NCBI GenBank assembly: GCA_035772405.1 | Contig: JAYKKM010000004.1 | Span: forward strand, 103,501-167,500 | Origin: Chrysogorgia sp. JL179-B06 | Taxonomy: Eukaryota; Cnidaria; Anthozoa; Scleralcyonacea; Chrysogorgiidae | DNA length: 64,000 bases | Direction of reading: 5' to 3' | Translations under genes and position numbers: made by a program | Shown here: piece by piece, positions 11,156 to 22,844 of the stretch | Layout of the letters: every line of letters begins with the position of its first letter | Position numbering within the stretch: the first letter of the stretch is position 1 | Notes under the pieces: generated by a model | What the model was told of the DNA's origin: nothing | The model's database searches: none | The model's input: only the letters and a program-made list of their open reading frames with translations

Positions 11156-14100
11156 CTAGTTGCAATATTGTAGTATGATTTTGATAGCATCATGATCAGA
11201 ACAATACACATTGACTACATAATTGTCAATTATTTGAAACACTGTGGATCTAACATACACATGGTCTAATAAGCTACCAGAAGATATAAACGTAGGTTTT
11301 GTTACAATCTGAGTGTAATTGAGAGATTCCATTAAAGATTTTAGTGGTTGAATTTGATTGTCATTCAAGTAATTCATATTAAAGTCACCAAAAATCATAT
11401 CAATTGTATAACTATTAATGATGTATCCCAAACAATCTACATATTGTAGGATATTGGAGGCTTGCTTTCGATACAACAAAAGAAAAGTTCTTTTTTCTTG
11501 GGATTGACTATTAACCACATCAAATTTTAGTGCATTTAGTGAAGGGAAATATTCATAGTGTTTGGTTTCTACAGTATTTCTAGTGCAAAGTGCCATACTT
11601 GAATATTTATCAGTATCATGGTCTTGACGGTAGAGTTTGAAAAGACTGAGATTATTTAAAATTTCGTTGTCAAAATCCCGAGGTAGTAGTTGGGTTTCAG
11701 TAAGAGCTATGATGTCACTATTGAAAACTCTTGAATCAAATTTAATATCGATACTATGTTTTTTGAGAGATCTTATATTTATAAGTGATATGGTTAAAAC
11801 ATTGAAATTGTCTTGGAGTACAGTTGTTAAATGTGGTACCATACATTCATTTCGTAGTCTTTGGTATTCTTCAAGAACTTTAGGATTTGCTTTAACATGT
11901 TTACTCTCAATTTGTCCTAAAATATAGAGACCTTGTAAAGAAGTTGCACGGCTTAAGGCAACATAAATTTGTCCATAGTTAAATGCTCTCTGTTTTATTA
12001 AGTCAGAACTGATTACAACTTTTTCAAGTGTTAGTCCTTGAACTTTATGTACAGTACATGCCCAAGCAAGTGTAACAGGGAATTGTACTCTCTGTATTTC
12101 TGGGGAAGATGCTTTACCTGGTCTTATTTTGATCTTTGCTAATACAGGTTCAATGGGAACTACTTTGTTTTTTCTTGCAAAAGGGCTTCCACAAGTGTTA
12201 GTTAAGTCTTTACCAGCATTTGGGTCATCAAATTTGATATAGAGAACAGTTGGTCTTTCAGTATTTTGATTGCCATCAATTTTAAAGACAGTTCCCATTT
12301 GTCCATTGATGAGTCTATCTGGAATACTGATATTTGTTGTAAGCATTACTCTAGCACCCTCTTTAATCAGAATTTCATAATCAAGTCCACCTGTTTCAGA
12401 CCGTCCTCTTGCTAATACTCTATCGATATCTTGTTTCCTTACATTTGTTGGATATTGATCTTTAGCTTTAAGAATAAATAAGGATCCAGAAAGTTCTTCC
12501 AGTTTTCCCTTATGTTTATCAACAGGAGCATTTTCAGCCCAGATATGAAGTGCATCTGATGGATAATTAGGGTCAGATGGGGTTATTGATCTTGATTGGA
12601 TTATCTGAATGTCATCTTCTGTTTGAGTAGCAGTTCTTATTCTGTTAAGAAGTTCAATAAATGCTTGGTCATTTTTCTGTCTCATGATTTTATCAAGTTC
12701 TATCATTTTGAAGACTCTCCATGGGTGGCATAGATTATAAGAATAATTTTTGAAATTGTCAAATACAAATCTTTTACGTATTGGTGGAAGTTGACATAGA
12801 TCACCTACAACTATAATAGTAATTCCAGCAAATAGCAGAGAACTTGTGGTGCCAAATATTTCTTTTAATCTTTGATGGATATGAAGTAAGGTAGTGTTTC
12901 CAACCATAGAAATTTCATCTATTATTATTAGCTTTAGGTCAGATAATGATAGTCTTAATTGTGTTTTCTTTTGGTCTGACATTGCAGGTACATTATCACC
13001 ACAAGGAATAGCAAGGCCAGTATTTATTGTTGTTCCATCAATGTTTATTGCAGCAACACCTGTTGGTGCCATGAGAAGAACTGTTGGTAATTCAGGGTTA
13101 ATAGGAGGATGTCTAAACGTTTTAACTGCTGTGTGGTATATTGTTTTAATCAAGTGACTTTTTCCTGCACCAACACCACCAGTTAAGAAAAGATAGATTG
13201 GTTCTATTTCAACAGGTCTTAAGCTGTTCATGTTTTTCATTGTATTCCTACACCATGTAAGAAATGTATCATATGCATGACGTTGCTCCATGTTCAAGGA
13301 CCTCACAGTTTCACGTAATATATCATCAGAGATCTCTGTTGGTCGGTCGTAAGAAGTAATTGCTCCAGTGGTATGCTGATTAGATTGTGTGGGGTCAAGA
13401 TGTGATGGTAATTGTTTATTAAATGATTCGTGTGGGATCGAGTCATCTTGCACTTCACCTTGCAAATCTGCATTTTCTTGATCATTAATGGCATCATATG
13501 AATGAATATTGCCCTGATTAGATTTTAGTACTTCAAGTGCCTCACTAACAGCATCTGAGTCAGGTTCAAAAAATGCTCTGTTGTGCTCAACAATAGCTTG
13601 GACATCAGGTTCATAGAACTTTGATGTATACGTTTGATCTGAAGCCATCAGATTATTTTCATCTCGCCATGGGTAATAGAGCATAAGTAAATGGTGGAAG
13701 TAAGATTCTGGTTCTTTTCTTTTGTTTGGTGTATGATACCTTAATACAGCCTTAACTTTTCTACATTTCATGTGTTCATTGGTGTTTATTAATTTTATTT
13801 TTTTGGGAAGACATTGTGTTGTATCAGTTATTGTACTTTGTGATTCAATCACGTCATCTGTAAGAACATCAGGTTGGGAATCTTTTGTCTCACTACAATC
13901 CATTTTATAATCTTTATAGTAATATGCAGCAAATTCTGCCAGACATAAGTTTTCAACAACAGGAACTGATGTCGGTCTAATGCTGTAACGCTGAATTATA
14001 TTTGACTTAAAGATATCAGTACTATCATCATCTAGTTCATTAAGGTCTTCTTGTGTCTTAGCAACACGCACTCTCTTTTCTGGAAAATCTGTACAAACAA

Positions 14101-14366
14101 AAACTGTTTTGGGAAATATTTTCCTCAACCAAAGCTCAGGCATTGATCTGTAGACACATTCTTGTGAACTTACTTCCCTTGTGGAGAGAAAAGCAGCCCC
14201 AATTTTTTTTAGACCATCTCTAATATTCATGTTAGCAGCTTTTGCTTCTTTTGCTGCATTTGTAATAGCTTGAGAACATTCAGTTTCATCTTTAGTAAAA
14301 TATGAGCAGACATATGTTATGCATTTGTAGTGATTGAATACAGGTTGTAAGTCAACATTTGCTGCA
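11156..14366 (-). CDS. Helentron Rep C-terminus + PIF1 helicase + endonuclease
   Basis: The frame is open from about 14366, although the first ATG is at 14230. Upstream of that ATG it encodes the end of the Rep region with YVCSYFTK, the tyrosine motif that attacks DNA in rolling-circle transposition. Counting from the ATG, the helicase has GGVGAGKS at 351-358 (Walker A), IIIDEISM near 435-442 (Walker B), VVGDLCQLPP, and the C-terminal HKVQG and YVALSRA motifs of the PIF1/RecD family. Residues about 800-1024 form an endonuclease/exonuclease/phosphatase domain with INIRS, LTETQL, FGDFNMN and SDHDAI. Within this ORF no internal stop is seen, so decay is slight. It depends on the neighbouring frame (14397-15656) for the HUH motif. 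Confidence 0.85.
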
Positions 14367-14396
14367 AAGCCTTTAATACCAGCAACAAAATAGTTG

Positions 14397-15265
14397 TTAA
14401 TAAAAACAACTGTCTACAGGTCTTTTAAGATGCAACTCAAAATCAGAATCTGGTGAAATTGATAGAGCCCAGTAATATTCATCCTCAGTGATACCTATTG
14501 ATTTTAGAATATCTGCTTCATTTAATGTTGCATTATAATCTGGCTTTGATGGGTTTAACACTTCATTTATTTTCTGTTTGACTGAGGTTAGAATATGTGT
14601 TCGCCGGTCAAGAATATTACTCTTGATTTCCTCATCTAGATCTGTACCAAGAGGTTCTGCTATTATTGTCCTTTTTGTAAAAAATTGACCAAAATTAAAT
14701 CTACAACTAATATTTTTGTATTTTCTGCAGGTTTTAGAATGATTATGCTTTTGGTAAGTTTTAACTAACTCATGTAACTCTGGTTCTGTTTCACTATCTG
14801 GCAGGTAGGCTTGGACATGCTTATCTATAAACTCTACATAAGCTTCTTTGTTGTCAGCTGTAAGTTTGGGGCAGTCAGAAGTCCATATCAATGCATGTAA
14901 GTGAGGAGACCCTCTCATTTGGAATTCAATGCGGAGTGCATAATATATTATTTTACCTATTGGGTTTTTACAGCTAAGGAGAAGTTCAGTGAAAAAGGTT
15001 TCAACTCTATGTTGAAAATGCTTCGCAACAACAACAGGATTAAGGTTTAGCATTGAACATCGTTCATTGTAAGACAAAGCTTCAATCTGCTCTTCAGTTA
15101 TGTTTTTTCCTTGTGTTTTGGCTATAATCTGAAACAGCTCAGACCATCTCAGATCAGCACATGATAATGTCATAAACCATGTTGGAATAGATAGCTGGGT
15201 ACATTTTTGATTCTCAAGTGAAATAGGGTTATCGGATTGCAACATGCTTTCCGATTTATTACAGA
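14397..15265 (-). pseudogene. Helentron Rep N-terminal part with HUH motif
   Basis: The frame contains IPTWFMTLSCADLRWSELF, the start of the Helitron-like N domain, and RGSPHLHALIW, the HUH metal-binding motif of the single-strand nicking enzyme. It ends in a stop at 14397-14399. The continuation (starting FINNYFVAG) lies in another frame just beyond, so a small indel separates it from the helicase ORF. The open frame runs up to 15656, but that upstream part is hydrophobic and not Rep-like. Confidence 0.8.
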
Positions 15266-15877
15266 AAACCTGGACAGTCGATATAAATATATACACACTT
15301 GATGAAAATATAAACTCTTTTATAATCGCATCGACTATATTTTGTATGACACAATAAACAAATATACTGGTAAAAATAAAACAAATTACAAGTATTACAG
15401 TTACCTCAACACATTTAATGTATTTCCATACAACGTTCATGTATCGAGTCTCTTCATTTAGTATCAACACGGCATCACAATGATCATGTTTACCTGGCAG
15501 TGCCACTTGCAAGTTCATTTCGTCAACGACAACATTCTTTGTGCTTCTATTTACAACATTGGAGCAATCACAGTTTTCATATAACATTGTTTTCAAGATA
15601 CTATTCGTGTTTAGTTTAGTACTTTTGGCATTCATATACATAGTTTTGGCATACATTTGTTAGGTAACTTGGCATTCATTTGTAACTTGGCATACATTTG
15701 TAACTTGGCATTCATTTGTAACTTGGCATTCATTGTAAGTTCATTGAGATCGCAGACCAACCCGGTTCGAAATCGCTCGTCATCTTTTAGTGCAGGTCTG
15801 CTGCGATCGGCGTGTGCATTTGTAAGCATTATGAGCGTATAAAAAACCACGATACTTGCCAGCGACATCTTGGTCAA
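15266..15877 (-). CDS. Possible secreted or membrane protein fused to the broken Helentron end
   Basis: I do not recognise this product. On -, the frame starting at 15877 gives a hydrophobic stretch SLASIVVFYTLIMLTNAHA, which looks like a signal peptide. It is followed by RFRTGLVCDLNEL and four repeats of the type MNAKLQ, made by an 18-bp DNA repeat. A second frame (from 15656) continues with MNAKSTKLNTNS and one or two membrane-like segments (VILVICFIFTSIFVYCVI), then runs into Rep homology near 15265. The two frames overlap, so a frameshift or intron is possible. It may be host sequence next to the insertion. Confidence 0.3.
15657..15737. repeat. 18-bp tandem repeat
   Basis: About four units of TTGGCATTCATTTGTAAC with CAT/TAC variation. 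They encode the MNAKLQ-like repeats on -. Confidence 0.8.
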
Positions 15878-16080
15878 ACAACCACGGAAAGGAAGCGAAG
15901 AAAGAAAACACGTGTGAAGATCAGAGAGCGGAGATAAGACCCTGGGTACGAGGGACGGGATGATGCAATAATTGCCATTTTCATATGTAGAGTCTCATAT
16001 TTCTCGAAATCGTAGACCAACCCATTTCGAAAGCGAGCGGGATTGTGAGCGTATATAAGATCAAGATACTTGCCAGCCAC
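15874..16080 (-). pseudogene. Diverged duplicate of the 15.8-kb ORF start
   Basis: Contains RFRNGLVYDFEKYE, matching RFRTGLVCDLNEL of the neighbouring frame. The DNA around TATACTTGCCAGC(C/G)ACATC is also duplicated (15852-15870 and 16066-16083). It ends in hydrophobic sequence and a fragment of the GGGTACGAGG foldback family near 15945. Function unknown. Confidence 0.3.
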
Positions 16081-17332
16081 ATCAAAGATTTTCAGTGAAG
16101 AGCACTCAAAGAAAGGTGATCAGATGAGTAAATATTATAATTACAATGGCGCATGAATATATGCAGTGTTTTCAGTTTCGCAAAGGTGAAAAGCCTGGGT
16201 ACGAGGTTGATCGGGATGTGGGGGGCAAAACATTTTTGGGATCCGTTAACTGCGCATGTGTAGTAATCCCACATTCATAATTTCGCTCACTAGTCTATAT
16301 TAATTTAGTCAACAATGATGCAATAATTGCCATTTCGCGACATTGCCAAAATAAAAATAATAAAAATAAACAGAGCCCTTTCTAAGACTCGTGCTCCCGA
16401 GTAATAATCAAACTTCTACATCGTGTGTGTTTTACTATAGCTAACTCTTTCATCATACGCTAACGAACAACCCTGGCGTAAAATAAGCAATTGATAGAAT
16501 AAGGGATGACCTGATTGTCGCTATGGACCAGAGTCAATCTCATTCCAATCGCAAAATTCAACTACGGGTGAACGCGCGCCAATGCAGTTTAGTAATAAAA
16601 TACTACGGCACATTGGAAGAGTTCAGAGTCTTGTACGATAAATACAACTTACAAGCGAGCAATACACACAACAGCAGACATACAACTGAAAAATATGAAA
16701 AACACCCGCTTATATACTCAACAATTCTCTTAAAAATTTTTGGGGGGTTCTTCTAATTTTTTAAAAACACTTTTACGGTATAAACCCCAAAACTTTTTCC
16801 AAGGTACGTTACAACTCTAATTTTTATTTTTAAATATTGTCATCTAAAATTTTTTTGAGAACACACTTTTTTCAAGATACCCCCGTCTCTAAAACTTTTT
16901 GGAAGATTTCGCAAAAAACCCAAAATAATTTTTTGAGACATCTAAAAATATTTTGAGAACATCATTTTTTAAAAATACCGTAACTAAGAAATATCAGTCA
17001 TTCTGCCATAAGATGGCGTTGAGGTAAGAGCTCCATGACGGAAATTTCTATGATTAATTCTATAAGCAAAAATTTGGGATTCTTGATTATTTTTATTTCA
17101 AAAAATATTACAACTCTTCAAATAAAAATATGGAAGTTTTTTGGATGGCACGTGCACGTAAGTATAAATCACATCGGGTGAGGTATGATGGTCGTGTATA
17201 ATAGTATTTTTTCAAATATTAAAAATTATTAAAAATTAGTATTAAAAATTAGTATAATATTTCTTTTTCAAACATTGTGTGTTTTACAGTATATCACATT
17301 GAATTATGATCTGAATACGTGCTGTCGCGGAT
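16081..17332. other. No recognisable gene
   Basis: A fragment of the foldback family (AGCCTGGGTACGAGGTTGAT) lies at 16190-16210. A 77-codon frame at 16523-16756 starts in ordinary sequence but has no recognisable motif. From 16.7 to 17.0 kb there are T-rich repeats around TTTTTTGAGA. Confidence 0.4.
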
Positions 17333-17505
17333 GCTATATGGGGTTGAAAGCAGTGATGAACCAGGAACAGGATGCTTCGTCGCAGAATTTCGTGTTCCGA
17401 ATAATTGATGATCAGACAAATACTGGTCATCAGTTGTTTGAAACACTAAAATCTGTTACTAAACATCCTGTTCCTGGTTCATCACTTCTCTCAACCCTAT
17501 ATAGC
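17333..17505. mobile_element. Foldback MITE
   Basis: Arms GCTATATGGGGTTGA and TCAACCCTATATAGC with further pairing GATGAACCAGGAACAGGATG / CATCCTGTTCCTGGTTCATC. About 170 bp in total. The target duplication is not clear. Confidence 0.75.
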
Positions 17506-17740
17506 AAAAGACGTCAGTACTTGCTTAACACTATTCACCTTGGATGACCTTCAATCTCTCTGGTCGTAAAACTCAGGGACGACCAACGCAAAACCTGGTC
17601 GTACAACAACACGATCAATTCATAATGTGATATATACTCTTGACCGCGACCACCTTATTTGAATATTTTTAATACAAAAAACCTCCTGTATACGACCAGT
17701 TGCATATCCCCCCTGATTTGATCACTGGTCGCTCTTTATA

Positions 17741-17863
17741 GGGTGACCACACCTTAAAACTATTCAACCCCCTTGGAAATATGGGACTGGACTGTGCTCT
17801 GATTGGTCAATTCAAATCATTCTTGATTCTGATTGGCTTAGAGCTCGGTCCAGTCCCACACAC

Positions 17864-17868
<5 letters not shown>
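17741..17868. repeat. Dispersed repeat, copy 1 (copy 2 at 31876-32000)
   Basis: Both copies contain a GGTTGACC/GGTGACC start, CTGATTGGTCAATTCAAAT-like sequence, then TCTGATTGGCTTAGAGC and CCCAGTC/CCAGTC. Type unknown. Confidence 0.65.

Positions 17869-17901
<33 letters not shown>
17869..17901. repeat. (TA)n microsatellite
   Basis: Pure TA run at the 3' side of the minus-strand LINE; it could be its tail. Confidence 0.8.
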
Positions 17902-17905
<4 letters not shown>

Positions 17906-19716
17906 CTACTAACTATTATCCCTAAAATGCTTATTATGCATGCTCGCACGGCTGGGTAAGTATAACCTGGACAATTAAGATTATTTACAATTTTAAAAAT
18001 TAATTGAAAACGCAGAAAACGCCTGCGATTTTGTAATGTTAATAAGCCTAATTTGTTACGCATGTCCTGCGAGCATGATCTCCTGTCTACTCTGAGTATA
18101 GTTCTCATAGCTTGGTTCTGAAGCCTTTCAATCTTATCTGAGATCTGTTTTGTACAGTCCATCCAAACTATACACCCATAGTCAAAGATTGGAATTATAG
18201 TAAGTTTGTATATACTTAACAAAACGTGTCTGGGTAGAAAGGAAGATATTCTGTTTAGCAAACAAAGTTTCGGGTAGACCTTCTTACGTATGTGTGAAAA
18301 GTGATCATTCCATGTCAATAGACTGTCTATGTACACACCAAGATATTTGTATGTGTTAACTTCCTTTCGTTTGTGGCTATTGAGGTTAATAACAACGTCA
18401 GTGACGTTTTTCATGGCAGGACGAGATCCGATCTTCATCAATTCCGATTTTCCTGTATGCGCGACCATTTCATTCTCTACAAGCCAATTCTCGATACACA
18501 CTAGATCTTCATTAACATTTTCAACTGCGCGAGTGATGTTACTGTTGTAATGTATGGAAAATAGTGTTGGCCCAAGGACTGATCCTTGTGGCACACCGTA
18601 TTCAATGCTTACCACATATGATGTAGATCCATTATAGCAAACATATTGTTTTCGATCCGCGAGGTAGCTTTCGAACCAATCGAAAGCCATCCCTGATATA
18701 CCTGCATTCTTCATTTTTAAAAGCAAAATGTCATGGTTGATGATATCGAATGGTTTGCGTAGGTCTAAAAAGGTGGCGATAGTTAATTTTTTACTGTCTA
18801 TAGCCCACTTCCACTCATCTACCAGGAGTATCAGAGCCACGTTGCACAACGAAAACTTCTTATAAGCAAACTGTTTGTCGCTAATCAATTTGTTTTCAAT
18901 AGCATATTCTTGAAGCTACGAGTTTGCAAAGCCCTCATGCACCTTTGACAGACACGGTAAAACAGAGATTGGACGTTGGTTGTCACGGTTAGTGAAATCC
19001 CCTCCCTTATACAATGGTGATACGTGGGCTAATTTCCATGCCAATGGAAATATACCTAGTCTGAAGGATTCATTGAACAAGTAGGCTACACTGGCCGCAA
19101 TTTGACCGGCGACAACCCGGATAGCTTTGGTTGGAATTTTATCTGCTCCCGTTGCCTTCGCAGTGTTGATTGAATACAACGCCTTATATACCTGCTCATT
19201 TGATATGTATTTGAAAGCAAAAGTACCAGAGTTCGATTCGTCATGACTTCCAACTGAAGAAGCCTTTGTTACTCGATGTGGGTAAGCTTTTGACAGGACG
19301 GAATCAGCTATGCCTGCAAAATAAGAGTTGAGCGAATTTACAATCAGCTTTGGGTCGGTTATTTCCTTGTTGTCCACAACCAGCTTATCGATGTTGGTTG
19401 ATTGTTTTTTCTTTGGTATAACAAGTCGCAAGGTTTTCCAAAACGCCTTTGGATTGCCCTTGTGTTCGCTGAGATGATCCTGGAAATAGACGCGTTTTTG
19501 CTTTCGGAGCTTACTAGTAACTTGGTTCCTAAGTTGTCTATATAAGCCCCATGCATCGTCATCACCCGAACGTAGAACTCCCTTATGCACATAATCCCGC
19601 CTTCTCATGAGCTTTACAGTCGTACTATCCAGCCATGGATGCGATTTCTGGCGGATATAAATCAGATCTAACTTCCACAGGTAGTACTGAGTGATTTTCA
19701 AGTGACTGAATTTCAT
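17902..19716 (-). pseudogene. Non-LTR retrotransposon reverse transcriptase, dead
   Basis: Two minus frames (19716-18916 and 18888-17812) encode one RT. The first has SHPWLDSTTVKLMRRRD, the linker typical of CR1/jockey-like elements, then ATGADKIPTKAIR and PLYKGGD. The second has FLDLRKPFDIINHDILL, YGVPQGSVLGPTLFSIHYN and a C-terminal thumb-like part ending near 17930. A frameshift or small deletion separates them near 18900. The catalytic (F/Y)xDD box expected shortly after GPTLF is missing: the text jumps from HYNSNI to NVNEDL. The endonuclease domain was not found upstream. Confidence 0.85.
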
Positions 19717-20593
19717 TACTATTTCTAATATTAAAAACCACTATTTTCATGGGATCAAAACAAAAAAAAAAACCATTCCTTTGCAATTTTTATATCGACA
19801 ATTAGCAAAAGTTACTTTTTAATTTTTAACATTATGAATAAAATTCAAAAAATCTTATTTGATCGTCATAACCTACCAATGGGGTCATGTGTATGACAAT
19901 AAAATATAAAACATGAAGTATACATAATAATTTTTTTGGATGTAAATGATTTATATAAAAATTTGTAAAAACAGTAAGTAACTGCATCAACTAATAAATA
20001 CTTAAAAAAAAAGATAAAAATATCCCATCGAGTTGTGTATCAATTTAAATTCTGATATTAAACCTTCTTTTACAAAACCAACAACAGAATAAGTTAAACT
20101 TTTTCTTTATATTCATTTGTTAGATTTTGTAAAAAAGCTGTCGGTGTAGGGATATACAGCCATATTAAAATCGGATTCGTAGGGTAGATATATAAATATA
20201 TCGTTAATACAATATGTCAGGTAATGAAAAAACACTACAGCATAACCTGGTTGATTCAAATAATACAATTCGTGATTGAATAGTTGATATTCTTTTCATT
20301 GAATATTTTCTTATACATGCTTTTTTATACTTTTTTTGCTTGCTCGGTACCATATATTCATAGGCATAATCTTATAATATAATAAAATAAGATTCCATTG
20401 ATCCACATTTTTTCTTCCATGGTTGCTTATGAAGCGACGTTTGGGGCCATAAACGGACACGCAACATATTTTCCAGAATAATATTCAAATAAACCACAAA
20501 TATTGGAATGTGTAGTGATTAGGATTAATATAAGAATAAGTTATTTGCTAAGGTTATATTATAAGTATAGTACATGTGGCAGGGTTCCGAAGT
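19717..20593. other. No gene seen
   Basis: Very AT-rich. Could include the upstream part of the LINE, but no endonuclease motif was readable. Confidence 0.4.
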
Positions 20594-20720
20594 GCGTTTG
20601 ATAAATTAGATCCGCGCGTGGAGCGGGACGCCCTGTCGTGTGAGCTCTTGTGCGGAAGTAATTTTATTAAGAGCTCAAAAGACAAAGGAATCCCGCTCCG
20701 CGCGCAAAATTCAAAACATT
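20594..20720. mobile_element. GC-rich foldback
   Basis: Arms CCGCGCGTGGAGCGGGA and TCCCGCTCCGCGCGC with inner GAGCTCTT / AAGAGCTC. It stands out in GC from its surroundings. Probably a small inverted-repeat element. Confidence 0.55.
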
Positions 20721-20813
20721 GTTAGCGACAGCAACAGGTCGCACTCGTGAGACTACACGCTATGTTGCATCTGGATTTCCATGTCCTTGGTTCTTCTGGG
20801 TCTTATAGCTGGT

Positions 20814-21232
20814 CTACTGCTGTCTGGTAGTAAAGTTGGAGCTGGCTCTTGAACTTTTCAAGCGTGAGACCCTTCCTACGCATTTCGTACACATTTTTGT
20901 AAAGAAAGAGCTTTCGAAGGTGACTGTTCTATATTTGTGAGGACGGAAGTGTATCAAATCTGGGTTCGAGTTGTTTCTTATTGTTCTGGGTGACATATAT
21001 TGAGTTGGTAGGATGTTAGGATTAATTTCGATCAGATTATTCACAGCTTTGAAGAAGAAGGTAAAGTCGAGATATTCGTGCCAAGTACGATATTGGAAGA
21101 AATTTTAGTGAAAGTAGTCGTTGTTTGTAGGTTATCGTGGTGCGAAATGGTAGGTTCAGAATAACTTTAGTGGCGCGACGCTGCACTCGTTCAATACGTC
21201 TGATCAGGTCGATAGATTGCGGTGACCACACC
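20814..21232 (-). pseudogene. LINE reverse transcriptase C-terminus (3' part of a split LINE)
   Basis: Starts QVWSPQSIDLIRRIERVQRR, the conserved post-RT segment of CR1-like LINEs, and ends in a Cys/basic tail across two overlapping frames (21237-21037 and 21044-20814). Its upstream half is at 27141-27464. The gene is interrupted by the insertion at 21235-27138. Confidence 0.8.
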
Positions 21233-21234
21233 TG

Positions 21235-21499
21235 CAATCATGGCCAAAAGTCGTGGGACAGTTGTTGAGTTCTTGAAAAATCCAGCCCCTCCCCCCCACC
21301 CTCCCCGCATCAATGTTGTATTTTTTTGTGTTGCAAACGACAACGCACACATAATTCTCATAGTTACATTGCATCCATTTTATTCAACATTGTAGGGGGG
21401 AAGGGGGGGGTACGGGTTCATATGTGTGATAATAGAATTTAGTAAAACTTGAGTCGGTAATAAATGTGACTGTGTCCCAGCTACTTTTGGCCAGGATTG
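21235..21499. mobile_element. MITE copy A (Tc1/mariner-like inverted repeats)
   Basis: Ends CAATCATGGCCAAAAGT and ACTTTTGGCCAGGATTG, with GTGGGACA / TGTCCCAG just inside. The interior has G-runs and C-runs. Copy B at 26875-27138 differs at only a few bases. Confidence 0.85.
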
Positions 21500-22844
21500 T
21501 CTGAAAAAATTAACATAAAAAATTGTTGAAAAAGAGGTTGAATAAAACAAAATGAAACAGCACTATATTACACTATTACTTACATAGTCGTCAACTAAAT
21601 AATGAAATTAAATGAACTAAAATAATATGGATTGGAGGGATACATGTACGTTATATTTGGAATAAACTAAACCGTTAAAATAATAAATCCGTTAAATCAC
21701 TAGTCACTAAACCCCTCTAGATCACACTCCGTTTCACTGTTTTGTCAAGTTCATTTTCGACAACAGTGACATTTGATCTGTTCGGTTGTCAACACTACGT
21801 ACTTTCAATAAATATAATAAACTTAACAGTGCTCATGTACAGTGCTCGCCTATATATGTTGTAAATACATAGAAAGTTTTGGCGCATATACGACTTTAAT
21901 CTGCGGAACCTGTTTCTCAATATCTCTGCGATAATCTCACGTATATTCCGTGCCGATTACACTTCGTTTTCATGTATTTTCCACAGTGCTCACCAAAGTG
22001 TGCTGAAATAATAACTAACCTTACTTTACTTTAAGATAGGATTGTGGTGAGCACTGTCAGAAATCACGCAAAATTACACTTGGTCGACGAAATACCGCAC
22101 TTGTATGGAGACATAAAATAGCTAAGACAAATTTAATATTTTTTGGTATATTACATCACATATATAACACGAATTTACATACATTCCACTGAGCACTGTT
22201 GCTGAGAACTGTTGCGTCGAGCGCACACATACTTTACTGTTTAATAATGTTAATAATAACAGGTTCATATCATATGTCATCAGTATTTGTTTCTATAGCC
22301 TTTTGTTTTAACCATAATTTCTATTCGCTTTGGCATACTTTCAACCGTTATATCTATTACATCGATAGGCATGCTACGCAAACATTCAATCACTCTTTCT
22401 TGAAATTTTTCAAACGACTCTGACACGATATTTCTATTTATGACCTCCTCACGTAAACGCCACTTCGCAAGATGACAGATATTCTCAATGCGATTGAAAT
22501 CTGGAGACCGAGCAGAAATCTTAAGAAGCTCCGCCTCAATGTCTGTCTCCTCTCGCAAACATCGTGCAAACGATGTTTGCTCTGCTGATAATGCATTACA
22601 TTTCATTACTCTTCTCTTGCCTTTAATCCTTTTGACCAAATTCATGGCTCAATTACCTTGACGTCACTACAATCTTTTAATTATTAACGTAATTGTGTTC
22701 TAATTGAAGTTGCTTACTTCGCAATTCTGATGCATATTCTTATCATGTACATTTTCATGTGACGACATTGTTGACACATGTAATTCTCTTTCATATTTTA
22801 TCCCGATTTTTATTCATTTTGAATTGTGTCATTATTCAGACATG
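21500..22844. repeat. 1345-bp tandem unit 1
   Basis: Begins TCTGAAAAAATTAACAT and ends TTATTCAGA, then the 4-bp spacer CATG. The junction with unit 2 (TTCAGACATGTCTGAA) is a perfect palindrome. Inside are mariner-type termini CAGTGCTCACC and GGTGAGCACTG and the Tc1 transposase tail on -. Confidence 0.9.
22280..22645 (-). pseudogene. Tc1/mariner transposase C-terminal fragment, unit 1
   Basis: 121 codons. It contains SPDFNRIENICHLAKWRLR, which holds the last catalytic acidic residue of the Tc1 DDE triad (normally SPDLNPIEN), then ESMPKRIEIMVKTKG, the usual Tc1 ending. The DNA-binding domain and the first two catalytic Asp are absent, so it is inactive alone. The opening stretch (NLVKRIKGKRR) does not look like Tc1. 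Confidence 0.85.

Larger units (their letters stand above)
11156..15265 (-). mobile_element. Helentron-type rolling-circle transposon, 5' side cut short
   Basis: On - the order is HUH Rep, PIF1-type helicase, then an AP-like endonuclease. This is the Helentron/Helitron2 arrangement. Helitron-N homology begins only near 15265, and the reading frame before it is unrelated and hydrophobic, so the 5' part was probably replaced or lost. One frameshift near 14400 splits the Rep region. I did not find the terminal inverted repeats or hairpin. Confidence 0.8.

Noticed and set aside
15657..15737. CRISPR-like array
   Set aside because: Units are directly adjacent with no spacers, in a eukaryotic setting.
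17275..17547. 90-codon ORF
   Set aside because: It spans the two arms of a foldback element and is not protein-like.
22199..22423. 74-codon plus-strand ORF repeated in each 1345-bp unit
   Set aside because: It is the antisense shadow of the Tc1 transposase fragment.
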